Source of the DNA: Rhodococcus jostii NBRC 16295 | GTDB lineage: Bacteria; Actinomycetota; Actinomycetes; Mycobacteriales; Mycobacteriaceae | Direction: 5' to 3' | DNA length: 64,000 bases | Assembly (NCBI RefSeq): GCF_001894825.1 | Contig: NZ_BCWY01000001.1 | Location: forward strand, 62,001 to 126,000 | Shown: piece after piece, positions 35,502-45,082 of the stretch | Numbering within the stretch: position 1 is the stretch's first letter | Layout of the letters: each line of letters begins with the position of its first letter | Position numbers and translations under genes: made by a program | The notes under the pieces: model-generated | The model's input: the letters and a program-made list of their open reading frames with translations, nothing else | What the model was told of the DNA's origin: nothing | Databases searched by the model: none

Positions 35502-36842
35502 CTAGCTGAGCGCTATCAGTTGCAGTGGGTCGGACAGCATCGCAGCGATGTCGGAGAGGAACCGCGAACCCTGTTCGCCGTCAACGAGCCGGTGGTCGAA
35601 GGACAGGCTCAACGTGGTCACCGAACGCAGCGCAACTTCGCCCTCGAATTCCCAGGGCTGCTTGCGGATCGCGCCGAAGCAGAGGATGGCGGCCTCTCCG
35701 GGGTTGAGAATCGGGGTCCCCGCGTCTACGCCGAAAACCCCGACGTTGGTAATGGTGATCGTGCCGCCGGCCAGATCTGCGGGGCTCGTCTTGCCTTCCT
35801 TCGCCGTGCGGGTTAGTTCAACGAGCGACTTGGCGAGATCACGCAGGCCGAGGCGATCGGCGTCCTTGATGTTGGGGACCATCAGCCCCCGGGGCGTTGC
35901 TGCCGCGATGCCGAGGTTGACGTAGTGTTTGGTGACTATTTCCTGAGCGTGCTCGTCCCAGTAGCTGTTCAGACTCGGGTTGTCGCGTAGCGCGACTACC
36001 AGTGCCTTTGCCACCAGCGCCAGAGGGGTGAGTTTGATATCGGCGAACGCTTGACTCGCGCGGAGGTTGCTGAGCAGCTCGACGGTGCGCGTGATGTCGA
36101 AGGTGATGAACTCGGTGACATGTGGAGCAGTGAAGGCGCTTCGAACCATTGCATCGGCGGTGTGCCTGCGCACTCCCTTGACCGGTGTCCGGGTCTCCGT
36201 CGTCTGGCCCGCTACGGCCGGAAGTGTTGCCGGGCCGGCCTTCGCCATGACACTCGGTGCATCTGTGTGGGCTGCCTCGTAGCCGAGTACGTCTGAGCGG
36301 GTGATACGCCCGTCCGGACCGGTGCCCGAGACCGCGGCCAAGTCGATCCCCTTCTGCTTCGCGAGGAAGCGAACCGGAGGTTTTGCCGCAGGTCGCTCCG
36401 TGCCACGCTCAACCGATGCGGTTGCCGAGGTTGGGTTGGCAGGCGCGTCCTCCTGGGGACGGCGCTTGCCGCGTCGGCGGCTGGCGGAGGCGCCGCTGAC
36501 GCCGTACCCAACGAGGACCGGCACCCGCTCTTCCGCCTCGTGGCCTCGGGCTTCCTGGTCCTGCGGATCTGCGCCGGCCGAGGGGGCGAGCTCGGCTGTA
36601 TTACCGACGGAGATCTCGATGATCGGCGCGCCGACCTCCATCGTCGTACCCTCAACAGCTTTGAGAGCCACGACGGTGCCGGCATAGGGGGACGGCAGTT
36701 CGACGCTCGCCTTGGCCGTCTCGACCTCCGCGATAATCTGGTTGAGCTCGATCGTGTCGCCGACTTTGACGAGCCACGAGATCAGCTCGGCTTCAGTGAG
36801 ACCTTCGCCGAGATCTGGCAGTTGAAAGCTCTCGACAGACAT
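35502..36842 (-). CDS. dihydrolipoamide acyltransferase (E2) of a 2-oxoacid dehydrogenase complex
   Basis: About 446 residues. N-terminal lipoyl domain with the attachment lysine in VETAKASVELPSP; an alanine/proline and basic linker; the peripheral-subunit-binding domain (RFLAKQKGIDLAAVSGTGPD then GRITRSDV); and the catalytic core ending in SFDHRLVDGEQGSRFL, with the active-site HxxxDG. It transfers the acyl group to coenzyme A. The ATG at 36842 has AAGGA upstream; the frame to 36998 lies inside the E1beta gene. The E1alpha/E1beta pairing and single lipoyl domain suggest a branched-chain-type or acetoin-type complex rather than the housekeeping pyruvate complex. Confidence 0.92.
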   Translation of the reverse strand: MSVESFQLPDLGEGLTEAELISWLVKVGDTIELNQIIAEVETAKASVELPSPYAGTVVALKAVEGTTMEVGAPIIEISVGNTAELAPSAGADPQDQEARGHEAEERVPVLVGYGVSGASASRRRGKRRPQEDAPANPTSATASVERGTERPAAKPPVRFLAKQKGIDLAAVSGTGPDGRITRSDVLGYEAAHTDAPSVMAKAGPATLPAVAGQTTETRTPVKGVRRHTADAMVRSAFTAPHVTEFITFDITRTVELLSNLRASQAFADIKLTPLALVAKALVVALRDNPSLNSYWDEHAQEIVTKHYVNLGIAAATPRGLMVPNIKDADRLGLRDLAKSLVELTRTAKEGKTSPADLAGGTITITNVGVFGVDAGTPILNPGEAAILCFGAIRKQPWEFEGEVALRSVTTLSLSFDHRLVDGEQGSRFLSDIAAMLSDPLQLIALS

Positions 36843-36859
36843 GGATTCGGTCCTTTGGC

Positions 36860-37840
36860 TCAGGCGGCGATGGCGCGGTCGACGGCGTCGAGGATGCGAT
36901 CGGGATCGGGGAGGAAATGCTCTTCGAGCTTCGCGGGCGGATACGGGATTGCGAATCCGCCCACCCGCAGGACCGGTGACTGGAGATGATAGAAGCATCG
37001 CTCGGAGATCCGGGCCGCGATCTCAGCGCCGATGCCCATGAAGACGGACGCTTCGTGTGTGACGATCAGTCTCCCCGTCTTTCGTACCGACGCTTCGACC
37101 GTGTCGAGGTCGAGGGGAGAGATTGACCGAAGATCGATCACCTCGATCGAAGTGCCCTCCGCCGCCGCGATCTTCGCGGCCGCTAATGCGGTGGTCACCA
37201 AGGGGCCGTACGCGACGACTGTGGCGTCGCTACCCTCGACGATGGTTCGCGCTTTGTGCAGTGGGAAGGAATCGAGTGATGCGGACTCGTTGGCTTCACT
37301 CTTCTCCCAGTACCGGCGCTTTGGTTCGAAGAACAGCACTGGATCGTCGGACGCGATGGCCTGTCGGATCATCAAGTTGGCATCCGCTGCGTTGCTGCAC
37401 GAGACAACTCGCAGACCAGCGGTATGAGCGAAGTACGCCTCCGGGGATTCGGAATGGTGCTCGATCGCTCCGATTCCGCCGCCGTACGGGACCCGAATTG
37501 TGATCGGCATCTTGACGTTGCCGCTCGTCCGGGAATGCAACTTGGCGACCTGCGACACGATCTGGTCGAACGCCGGGTAGACGAAACCATCGAATTGGAT
37601 TTCACAGACCGGACGGAAACCACGCATGGCCAATCCCACAGCTGTGCCGATGATTCCGGACTCGGCAAGGGGCGTGTCGATGACGCGGTTCTGTCCGAAG
37701 TCCTTCTGAAGCCCGTCGGTAACGCGGAAGACCCCGCCAAGCTTTCCGATGTCCAGGCCGAGGAGGACGACTCTTGGATCGTCTTCCATCGCCTTCCTGA
37801 GCCCGGAATTGAGCGCCTTGACAATGGGTAGTGTCGTCAT
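36860..37840 (-). CDS. 2-oxoacid dehydrogenase E1 beta subunit
   Basis: Transketolase-type beta subunit of 326 residues, forming with E1alpha the thiamine-diphosphate-dependent decarboxylase. Motifs include the N-terminal DPRVVLLGLDIGKLGGVFRV (family form GEDVG), DTPLAESGIIGTAVGLAMRG, the EIQFDGFVYPAFDQIVSQVA helix and IRVPYGGGIGAIEHHSESPE. The start ATG overlaps the E1alpha stop by one base (TGATG), so the two are coupled. The E2 gene follows after 17 bp. The sequence resembles branched-chain 2-oxoacid or acetoin dehydrogenase beta subunits, but the substrate cannot be fixed. Confidence 0.92.
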   Translation of the reverse strand: MTTLPIVKALNSGLRKAMEDDPRVVLLGLDIGKLGGVFRVTDGLQKDFGQNRVIDTPLAESGIIGTAVGLAMRGFRPVCEIQFDGFVYPAFDQIVSQVAKLHSRTSGNVKMPITIRVPYGGGIGAIEHHSESPEAYFAHTAGLRVVSCSNAADANLMIRQAIASDDPVLFFEPKRRYWEKSEANESASLDSFPLHKARTIVEGSDATVVAYGPLVTTALAAAKIAAAEGTSIEVIDLRSISPLDLDTVEASVRKTGRLIVTHEASVFMGIGAEIAARISERCFYHLQSPVLRVGGFAIPYPPAKLEEHFLPDPDRILDAVDRAIAA

Positions 37841-38922
37841 CAGTGTTGTCCTTCCAGGCTGGCGAGATAGTCGGCGTAGGCCGAGCGCTCCTCATCGATC
37901 AGTGGATGAGGTTCGGCGTAGACATCGTCGAACATGGTCATCGGCAACGGTTCAACAGTTTCGAGGCAACCGCGTCGAAGGTCGACAGCCGTGGAGTCCG
38001 CTCGGCGTTTGACCTTCGCGAGGAAGTCGTCGTCGATCAGACCTTCGCGTTCGAGCAGCGCGCGAACTCTATCGATCGGGTCCTTTGCCTTCCACTCGTC
38101 GTCGAGGGCTGATGGACGGTACCGGGTCGGATCATCGGAGGTCGTGTGGGGTCCCATCCGGTAGGTGAAGGCCTCGATGAGGGTAGGCCCGCTGCCTTCC
38201 TTTGCCCGTGCGAGTGCATGGCGAGTGACGGCGAGTACGGCCAGAACGTCGTTTCCGTCGACGCGAATGCTCGGTATGCCGTATCCACTTCCCCGTTGCG
38301 CAATCGTCACATTGCTTTGCAGGGATACAGGTTCCGAGATCGCCCACTGGTTGTTCTGGCAGAAGAACACCACCGGAACGCGGAAACTGGAGGCGAAGCC
38401 GAAGGCCTCCGAGATGTCACCCTGGCTCGATGCGCCGTCGCCGAAATAGGTGATGACGGCGCTGTCGTCACCGTCGAAGGTCAATCCCAATGCGTAACCT
38501 GTCGCATGCAGTGCCTGGGAACCTACGATGATCTGCGGGGTTGTCATCCGGTGTTCGAAGGGGTTCCACCCAGAATGCGTCGAGCCACGCCAATAACGGA
38601 GCATCTGCGTCGGGTCGACACCGCGGCAGTACCCGACACCGTGTTCGCGGTAGCTTGCGAAGACAAAGTCCTGATCGTCTAGTGCGCGCGCCGACCCGAT
38701 CTGAGCCGCTTCCTGGCCTCTCAGGGGTACCCACAGGCCCAGCTCGCCCTGTCGTTGCAACGCGGTCGCCTCGGCGTCGATACGCCGCACCACAACCAGG
38801 TCTTCGTACAGGGATCTCAGGGCATCCGGAGTTACGTCTGCGACCAACTGTGAGAACTCGGGATGCTCTACACGCTCCCCATTCGGGGTGATCAGTTGTA
38901 CTAATTCGTGGCTGTTAGGCAT
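37840..38922 (-). CDS. 2-oxoacid dehydrogenase E1 alpha subunit
   Basis: Thiamine-diphosphate-binding alpha subunit of 360 residues. The cofactor motif runs from YFGDGASSQGDISEAFGFAS to FFCQNNQWAIS (GDG...NN, binding Mg and diphosphate). The phosphorylation-loop-like YRMGPHTTSDDPTRYR and the early RIDAEATALQRQGELGLWVP are typical of the branched-chain/acetoin group. GGAGG lies 5 nt before ATG 38922. It is first in the cluster. A copy of the 22-nt motif lies 202 bp upstream, the only such element before this operon, suggesting induction with the other catabolic genes. Confidence 0.92.
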   Translation of the reverse strand: MPNSHELVQLITPNGERVEHPEFSQLVADVTPDALRSLYEDLVVVRRIDAEATALQRQGELGLWVPLRGQEAAQIGSARALDDQDFVFASYREHGVGYCRGVDPTQMLRYWRGSTHSGWNPFEHRMTTPQIIVGSQALHATGYALGLTFDGDDSAVITYFGDGASSQGDISEAFGFASSFRVPVVFFCQNNQWAISEPVSLQSNVTIAQRGSGYGIPSIRVDGNDVLAVLAVTRHALARAKEGSGPTLIEAFTYRMGPHTTSDDPTRYRPSALDDEWKAKDPIDRVRALLEREGLIDDDFLAKVKRRADSTAVDLRRGCLETVEPLPMTMFDDVYAEPHPLIDEERSAYADYLASLEGQH

Positions 38923-40111
38923 CGGATCCTCCGACGGGCCTGTCTGTCCCCTGGGTAGCCGTGCCGGATGCCGTTGCCGGCTTGGCGAACAAGTTCACGC
39001 TGGGTCCCTTCGTCTGTGATTCCGCCTCGCTTACTCATCTCGGCACGGACAGCGCGCGTGTTTGCCCGGGATCGGAGGTGGGTCGGGTCGTTGCCACCAG
39101 CCTGGTCTCTGGCAGCGCTTTGCGGCATCCCCCGGACCGGGTAGTTTCTCGCAGGACAGCTGTCGGCGGCGGCGGAATCCGGCTGCGGTACGACCGTGTG
39201 GCGCCGCAGATCGAGTCGCATCACCTCCGACCTCACCTCCGCGCGGTGGTGCACTGCAGCGCTATTGCAAACCGATCGTCAGACGCGTTTGTCAGTGCGC
39301 AGTCTCAAGCAAGGGGGTCGATCCACGGACTGGCTCGGTGGTCATGGAACTTGGATAGACCATAGATCTGGAGCTGAAACCGGGTCCCGTCCGCCGTTCG
39401 CCAACTCATCGTGGGTACCAGTTGAACGCGGGCAGTTGTTCCTGTTACGTGGCGGCGGGCCGCGACAGGGCTGGGTAAAGCTGGGTCCATGTCCGAAGGT
39501 GAACAGTGGAAGTGTCGAATGGGGTGTCTTCCTTCGACTGATCGACGGCTTCCTCGCTTGATGGCAGATCGAACGGCAGAGTCCCGGGCAGGGTGGCAAA
39601 GCCGACAACGGCATCGAGCAGAGTCCGATCGGATGAGCCGAATTCTCCTCATCTGCAACAAAGGTCATCACGTTCCCCGCGGCGACGCAGGGACCCGCTG
39701 GGTGAGTTTACCTTCGGGTGCAATTAGGCTTCTGATGGCTTCCTGGGACGTGGGAGCACGGTTGAAGTCACCGCCAACCCCTACTGGCGATTCCTTCCTC
39801 GGGTCAACGTCGAAGCCAGCGAGAATTCCCTGGTCTGTCGATATCGCTCTGGGATCACAATCATCACGACGGTGGAGCGTCATCCGCGGCACCCCCGGTG
39901 GACTCGTCCCCGGCGTTTCTGCGACTCACATGTGATCGGGCGCGCGCTCCGGAGAGAAACAACACGCCCAACGAACTGCGGCGAACCGCAGCCCCTCACG
40001 GGGCGGGATACGGCGGTCGTACGACCGTGCGTTCTCCCACCCCGTTCAGCAACCACTCGGCGTAGTACGGGCAGGCGCACGCAGACATGCTCTGCGGCGG
40101 ATTCGTCCCGA
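38923..40111. other. 1.2-kb region holding a regulatory motif but no confident gene
   Basis: Between E1alpha and the end of fprB. Motif copy 5 lies at 39125-39146. Several 100-130-codon frames on both strands lack family motifs and ribosome sites, and no transposase trace was recognised. A long 5' leader for the E1alpha operon is the only evident content. Confidence 0.4.
39125..39146 (-). promoter_or_regulatory. regulon motif, copy 5 (before 2-oxoacid dehydrogenase operon)
   Basis: Minus-strand reading: AACTACCCG then GTCC then GGGGGATGC. It points to the E1alpha gene, whose ATG is 202 bp away. One base (T to G) differs in the second half-site. Confidence 0.65.
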
Positions 40112-41794
40112 TTAGCGTTGTGCGACCTCGACCATCGATCCGATAGTGGTGAGCTTGGTACGCGGTCGCCCAGACTCGATGCCGAGTTGGCGCTCGGCGT
40201 TGTCGATGGCCGCCCATCCCCTGGCATCGACCACGTCTGGCTGACGCTCGCTAATGAGTCTGTCCAGATCCGCACGTCCCTTGACGGACCTGGTCAGCTT
40301 CTTGGCCGCAACGTCCTCGAGCAGCAGTGCGACGGTGTCCCTGGCACACTTCTTATTAGTGCCGATCACCCCGGAGGGCCCCCGCTTGATCCACCCTGCC
40401 GTGTAGACGCCGGTCAGTGGCTCGTCCGTCTGCGGGTCGATGACTCGCCCTCTCTCGTTGGGGATCGTGCCGCGGGCTTCATCAAAGGGGATAGCAGGCA
40501 CGCGAGCACCGTGATAGCCGATCGAACGCAGCACCAGATTCGTCGAGATAGTCTCCGTCTCGCCAGTCGGGCAGGCCCGAAGTTTCCCCTCGGAATCCTC
40601 GATCAGCGCGTTGTGAACGATGCGCAGACCCTCCACCTGCCCCGCGCCGAGCACCTCGGTGGGAGAAGACAAGAACCGAAGGACGATCCGCCTGTTACCG
40701 GGATGCCCGGTGCGTTCCGAGAACTCCTGCGCCAGATTGACCTTGAGGATCATCTGGGGGTCCGCATCCGGGTCTTCGATCCGGGCCTGGCTGTGCTCAT
40801 CCAGTGTGGCCTCGGTGGGGTCGACGATGACGTCGACGCCTTTGAGGTGGGCGAGGGCGAGGAATTCGGGGTTTGTGTAGGCGGCTTGGGCGGGGCCTCG
40901 TCGTCCGATGACGACGACCTCGCGGATGTTGCTCTGACGCAGGGCTGTGAGGGCGTGTTCGGCGATGTCGGTGCGGGCGAGGTCGTCCGGGTCGGTGACG
41001 AGGATGCGGGCGACGTCGAGGGCGACGTTTCCGTTGCCGACGATGACGGCGCGTTCGCCGGTGAGGTCGAATTGTCGTTCGGCGTAGTCGGGGTGTCCGT
41101 TGTACCAGGCGACGAAGTCGGTTGCTGCGTGGCTCCCGGGGAGGTCTTCACCGGGTACGCCGAGACGGCGGTCGCTGGAGGCACCGACGGCGTAGATCAC
41201 AGCGTGGTGGTGGGCCATCAGTTCGGTGTGGGTGAGGTGGGTGCCGATTTCGACGTTGAGGTGGAATTGAAAGGCGGGGTTGGAAATAGTTTTGGTGAAG
41301 ATGTCGGTGACGGCTTTGGTGCCGGGGTGGTCGGGGGAGACGCCGGCGCGGACGAGACCCCACGGGGTGGGGAGGCGGTCGAACATTTCGACCTCGACCG
41401 TTTTGCCTGCGAGGGTGATGAGGTGTTCGGCGGCGTAGCATGCTGCTGGTCCTGAGCCGACGATGGCGACCCGCCATGGTGTGTCTTGTGCGGGGACGGG
41501 TGCGGTTTTGCTGGGCGGTAATGCGGTGAATTCGAGGGGGTATCTGTCGAAGTAGTCGGCGTTGATTGTCTGGTAGCGGCTGTTGGGTTCGGTGAGTGCG
41601 TCTTCGGGGAAGATCGCGTCTACGGGGCAGGCCTCGGCGCAGGCGCCGCAGTCGATGCATGAGCCCGGGTCGATGTAGAGCATCTCGGCGGTGGTGAACA
41701 ATGGGTCGTCCGGGGTCGGCCGAATACAGTCGACCGGGCACACTGCGATGCAGGACGCATCGTTGCAACAGGGCTGGGTAATCACATACGCCAT
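40112..41794 (-). CDS. fprB: FprB-type ferredoxin-fused ferredoxin:NADP reductase
   Basis: About 560 residues. The N-terminal bacterial ferredoxin domain has two 4Cys clusters: CCNDASCIAVCPVDCI and CIDCGACAEACPVDAI. It is fused to an adrenodoxin-reductase-like flavoprotein with FAD site VAIVGSGPAACYAAEHL, the PWGLVRAGVSPDHP signature, NADP site VIVGNGNVALDVARIL and the C-terminal YTAGWIKRGPSGVIGTNK. Layout and the VITQPCCND opening match mycobacterial FprB. The ATG at 41794 (GAGG 5 nt upstream) gives this standard N-terminus; the frame to 41977 adds a non-conserved tail. The enzyme passes NADPH electrons to ferredoxins and could supply the P450 at 30903. Confidence 0.92.
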   Translation of the reverse strand: MAYVITQPCCNDASCIAVCPVDCIRPTPDDPLFTTAEMLYIDPGSCIDCGACAEACPVDAIFPEDALTEPNSRYQTINADYFDRYPLEFTALPPSKTAPVPAQDTPWRVAIVGSGPAACYAAEHLITLAGKTVEVEMFDRLPTPWGLVRAGVSPDHPGTKAVTDIFTKTISNPAFQFHLNVEIGTHLTHTELMAHHHAVIYAVGASSDRRLGVPGEDLPGSHAATDFVAWYNGHPDYAERQFDLTGERAVIVGNGNVALDVARILVTDPDDLARTDIAEHALTALRQSNIREVVVIGRRGPAQAAYTNPEFLALAHLKGVDVIVDPTEATLDEHSQARIEDPDADPQMILKVNLAQEFSERTGHPGNRRIVLRFLSSPTEVLGAGQVEGLRIVHNALIEDSEGKLRACPTGETETISTNLVLRSIGYHGARVPAIPFDEARGTIPNERGRVIDPQTDEPLTGVYTAGWIKRGPSGVIGTNKKCARDTVALLLEDVAAKKLTRSVKGRADLDRLISERQPDVVDARGWAAIDNAERQLGIESGRPRTKLTTIGSMVEVAQR

Positions 41795-42052
41795 GGGGTC
41801 CTCATCGATCGACTGTTCCGGGGCGGCTTCCCTCAGCGGCGCTGGGGATGTGGCAGGTTGGGGGAGTCTGCGGCGGCTATCGAATGTTCGTATGGTGACC
41901 ACCTGATCGGGTGCCAGTTTGCCGCCATGCTGAGCCGGCACCCCGATTGACCGTGCGTCGTTGTGCAGGTTCGCCATGAACTTTCCGCCCTACAAGGCCG
42001 ATATCAGTATTCGATTCGCCGATTCACGGATCATCCATCAGGGCAGAAGCAT

Positions 42053-42358
42053 TCAGCTGACATCGACTCTCCGGGTGCGACTACTCGGTGCGCCGCGATG
42101 ATCTGGTTGTGCGCGGCGGACGATCTTCGTGATGCCCACGATCCGATTCAGTCTCTTGATCACGAACGCTGCGCTGAGGTTGGGAGCGAGATCGAACGTG
42201 ATCGTCAGTGTTCGACCATCCGGATTACCGACCGAATCTCGAGAGGAAAGTCGCGTGATTTCGAGACCATGACGCCAAAACAGCACGCTGATGCGAGCAA
42301 TCACTCCAGGGGGGTCGACACATTCGATTGTGATGGATTCCTGAGTCTCAGGGGGCAT
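42053..42358 (-). CDS. ACT-domain protein
   Basis: Single ACT domain in a 101-residue protein: ITIECVDPPGVIARISVLFW, then RRHGLEITRLSS-like strand/helix spacing and a late VIKRLNRIVGITKIVRR. The arrangement resembles the regulatory half of acetolactate synthase small subunits (IlvN-type). ACT domains bind amino acids or similar small ligands and control enzymes or transport. AGAGG lies 6 nt before ATG 42358. It precedes fprB (258 bp gap) and follows a copy of the 22-nt motif 308 bp upstream. Its partner is unknown, and it may sense a pathway intermediate. It is too short to carry the C-terminal domain of true IlvN. Confidence 0.7.
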   Translation of the reverse strand: MPPETQESITIECVDPPGVIARISVLFWRHGLEITRLSSRDSVGNPDGRTLTITFDLAPNLSAAFVIKRLNRIVGITKIVRRAQPDHRGAPSSRTRRVDVS

Positions 42359-42666
42359 TCCCTACCTCTTCGTGTGGAGATTCGCTAAGCCAGAGTCACT
42401 CATGAGAGCCCTTTGATGGGATGCTCCGATCGGAACCAAGTTGCCACGGCAGGATGGCGGTCCACGCCGTCACGGTGTGACGCCCTCGCTGTCGGCCCCA
42501 TGCCATGCGGATCTCAGCCGGTTGATTCTTCGATCGAAGTGATCAGAGGCGGGCACAGCAGTCCTCACGTCGAAGGTGGGTTGCGCCGCGTGGGTGATAC
42601 ATCCCCGAGGCGGAAAGTCAGCGTTCTTCGGCAGACCTTCAGTGTGACGGCAGACACAGCGTGATG

Positions 42667-42688
42667 GCATCACCCGAGTCGGGTAGTT
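42667..42688 (-). promoter_or_regulatory. regulon motif, copy 6 (before ACT-domain gene and fprB)
   Basis: Minus-strand reading: AACTACCCG then ACTC then GGGTGATGC, both flanking 9-mers identical to consensus. The nearest downstream gene on this strand is the ACT-domain gene, 308 bp away; no other start is recognised between. Confidence 0.68.
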
Positions 42689-43706
42689 CTCCCGTGGCCT
42701 ACAGCGAAATCACGATCAGCGTGGCGGCCTAGATGACGGCACCCTGCCACGCAATGAGGGTGACATTGCAAACTGATCGCGGCGCAGCCCGACAGTCAGC
42801 CAACCGGACAATGTGTGTCAACGAAAGAACTGAACCGCCACGAAACCATCGAGGCGGTAGGTCCGCGGGCAGATACCATTGGGAGGCGCTACGCCGGGTG
42901 CTCAGGCCCCCAGCGATTCATCTACTCGAACGGCACTCGCCGGAACGTGTCGAGATCGCTTTTCCCTGAGCCCACGAATAATTGCGGCGTCGTCGGATTG
43001 AGGGTGAATCGACGATGTTGGTGCAGGTTCAGGCTCGAGTCCTTCGTCTGTTCCATCACACGGTTGAATCCCGGCCCTTGACGCCATTCGGCTCCGCGGA
43101 ACCCTATCGACAAGATCATGGTGAGTCGCGAGCGATGTTCGCGCGCCTTGTATCCCTAGAAGCCGCAGCGCGCTCCAACGCAGATTGAGGGACATCTGAT
43201 GGGAGGCTCAAGTGCCATCGCAGGTTCCGACATCGATGCACCCAGGCACCCGTCGGCTGTGCCGGTCACACCTCGACCGACGCGATGCCCGGCGTCTCAA
43301 CCAAGAAGTCGGCCAGCGCGTCGGTCGAGCGGTCCACCACCGCGTGGACACGCGGCGAATGTTTGCCTGGGCTGGGCGCCTTATTGATCACGGCGTCGGC
43401 GCCCGGGACCGCCGTACCCGTACGAACGACCGCGACGACGGCGCTGACAAGAGAGCCAATCGCACACTCGGCCCGGTGTACGCCTGCCACTGCGAGTTCT
43501 GCCGTCGGTGTACCCGTCCAGTAGTCGGATCCAGATGTCGGTAGGCCCACCATGAGCCGCTCCCCGGAAGTCACACACGAACGTTGGATTCATGCGTGAC
43601 CCTCCGCGGACGGTCGGATCGTCAAAGGTAAACCGTCAGTCGCCCAGCCGTTCACGCGAGATGGCATCGACGCGAGACACCTCGCGTGAACCGTGGCCGT
43701 GCACAC
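42689..43706. other. 1-kb region, possible gene remnants only
   Basis: Two minus-strand frames have protein-like stretches: one ending at 42922 (LNLHQHRRFTLNPTTPQLFV) and one ending at 43266 (HSPRVHAVVDRSTDALADFL then VETPGIASVEV, resembling a short ACT or AsnC-type ligand domain). Neither has a supported start or a full domain. I treat them as possible remnants. Confidence 0.3.
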
Positions 43707-45050
43707 TCAACCAGCAGCCTCTGCGAGTAGCCGATCCTGGCAGGCGCGGGCCGTGGCGGCCAGCGCGTCCGTGTCGGTAGCGAGCAATTCGCCACCACGC
43801 ATGAGCAGGCGCCCGTCTGCGATGACCGTGTCGACATTGGAGGGTTGGGCGGCCAGAACGACCAGCTCGAGTGGATCCTTTCCGGGGGCGAGGTTGAGAT
43901 CGCTCATCCGGATGAAGATCAGATCTGCTCTCTTGCCGACGCTGATGGACCCGACCAGATGGTCCAGCCCGAGATCGCGGGCACCATCGATGGTGGCCAT
44001 CTCCATCACGCGGCGGGCCGAAACGATCTTGCTTCCCGTCCGAGCTGCTTCGGTGGCCACCAGCACCCGCATCTGCGAAAACATGTCAGCGTTCGTCGGA
44101 AAGGCGGTGGTGTCGATGGACAGGCTCACCGGCACGCCGGCTTCGAGCAGTTCGGTGAGTTGAGGGAAACCCATGCTACGCATCTCGGTGATCGGGCTGA
44201 GCGACACTCGGGTTCCGGTTTCGGCCAGGGCCGCGATGTCCTCGGTGCTGGCATGGATCGCATGCACAACCTGCAGATCCGGTCCGAGCAACCCCAGATC
44301 CCCGAGACGTGTCAGACCGCAGTTCTTACAACCCTCCTCGCGGAGGCAGCGATCGCAGTGCATCGTCATGGGCAGCCCAAGTTCGCGTGCCGCGGCCCAT
44401 TCGGTTTCGTACACCTGCGGAGGCGTACGGTAGGGCCCCCGGACCGCAACGCCGATGTTGATCCGCCCATCGGTTCGCTGGGCATCCCAGAAGTCGACAA
44501 CTCGACGCAGATCTTCGAGATCCATCAACTCGTCTTCCGGACACGAATCCTTGGGACCGTATGAAAATACTCCGCGGAGTCCAGAATCGAGCTGCGCTTG
44601 GATGTTGAGATCCGCGTCGGCGCTGCTGCGCACGTTGTGGTCCCAGTTGTGGACCGTGGTGATCCCCGACTTGGTCGCTTCTGCAAGCGCAAGCCGCGCC
44701 GACCAATAGAAGTCGGCCAACTCGTATTTTCCGCCCAATGCTCGTTTGACGGTGAAATAGTCCTCACCCGTCTCATCTCGGACGAGGCCGCGAAGCAGAC
44801 TGTTCCATAGGTGCCAGTGGGTATCGATCAGGCCTGGTAGGACTGTCATCCCACTGGCATCGATAAGCTCTCCGACGATGGGAAGATCGCGCCCTACACC
44901 GACGATCTGTCCGTTTCGAATGTGGATGTCGGCGTCGAGCATGTCGCCGAATGCCGGATCCATCGAGACGATGTTGGCGTGCTTGATCGTGAACTCTGGA
45001 CGCGGTGGAAGTGTCACGGGCTCTGGGGTGAAGGTTGATTCGGTCGTCAC
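43707..45050 (-). CDS. amidohydrolase, TRZ/ATZ-like deaminase/hydrolase
   Basis: About 447 residues of the amidohydrolase superfamily (metal-dependent TIM barrel) in the cytosine deaminase/chlorohydrolase branch. Metal ligands: DTHWHLWNSLLRG (HxH), MHCDRCLREEGC (third histidine), VHAIHASTEDIAAL (fourth histidine) and LSIDTTAFP (catalytic aspartate). The final beta sandwich includes GSISVGKRADLIFI. The cysteine-rich insertion CDRCLREEGCKNC is unusual and may bind an extra metal. GTG 45050 is preferred because AGAGG is 5 nt upstream. It is last in a four-gene operon and probably deaminates or dechlorinates an N-heterocycle, or opens a cyclic amide. Confidence 0.85.
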   Translation of the reverse strand: MTTESTFTPEPVTLPPRPEFTIKHANIVSMDPAFGDMLDADIHIRNGQIVGVGRDLPIVGELIDASGMTVLPGLIDTHWHLWNSLLRGLVRDETGEDYFTVKRALGGKYELADFYWSARLALAEATKSGITTVHNWDHNVRSSADADLNIQAQLDSGLRGVFSYGPKDSCPEDELMDLEDLRRVVDFWDAQRTDGRINIGVAVRGPYRTPPQVYETEWAAARELGLPMTMHCDRCLREEGCKNCGLTRLGDLGLLGPDLQVVHAIHASTEDIAALAETGTRVSLSPITEMRSMGFPQLTELLEAGVPVSLSIDTTAFPTNADMFSQMRVLVATEAARTGSKIVSARRVMEMATIDGARDLGLDHLVGSISVGKRADLIFIRMSDLNLAPGKDPLELVVLAAQPSNVDTVIADGRLLMRGGELLATDTDALAATARACQDRLLAEAAG

Positions 45051-45082
45051 GGGCACCTCTCAAAGATTGACGAACAGACTTG

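Noticed and set aside
35502..36998. Longer E2 reading frame starting at 36998
   Set aside because: The extension lies inside the E1beta gene and is basic low-complexity sequence; the lipoyl domain starts at ATG 36842.
39872..41455. 527-codon plus-strand frame antisense to fprB
   Set aside because: Its glycine/valine/aspartate-rich translation is the mirror of the ferredoxin reductase gene, whose motifs are unmistakable.
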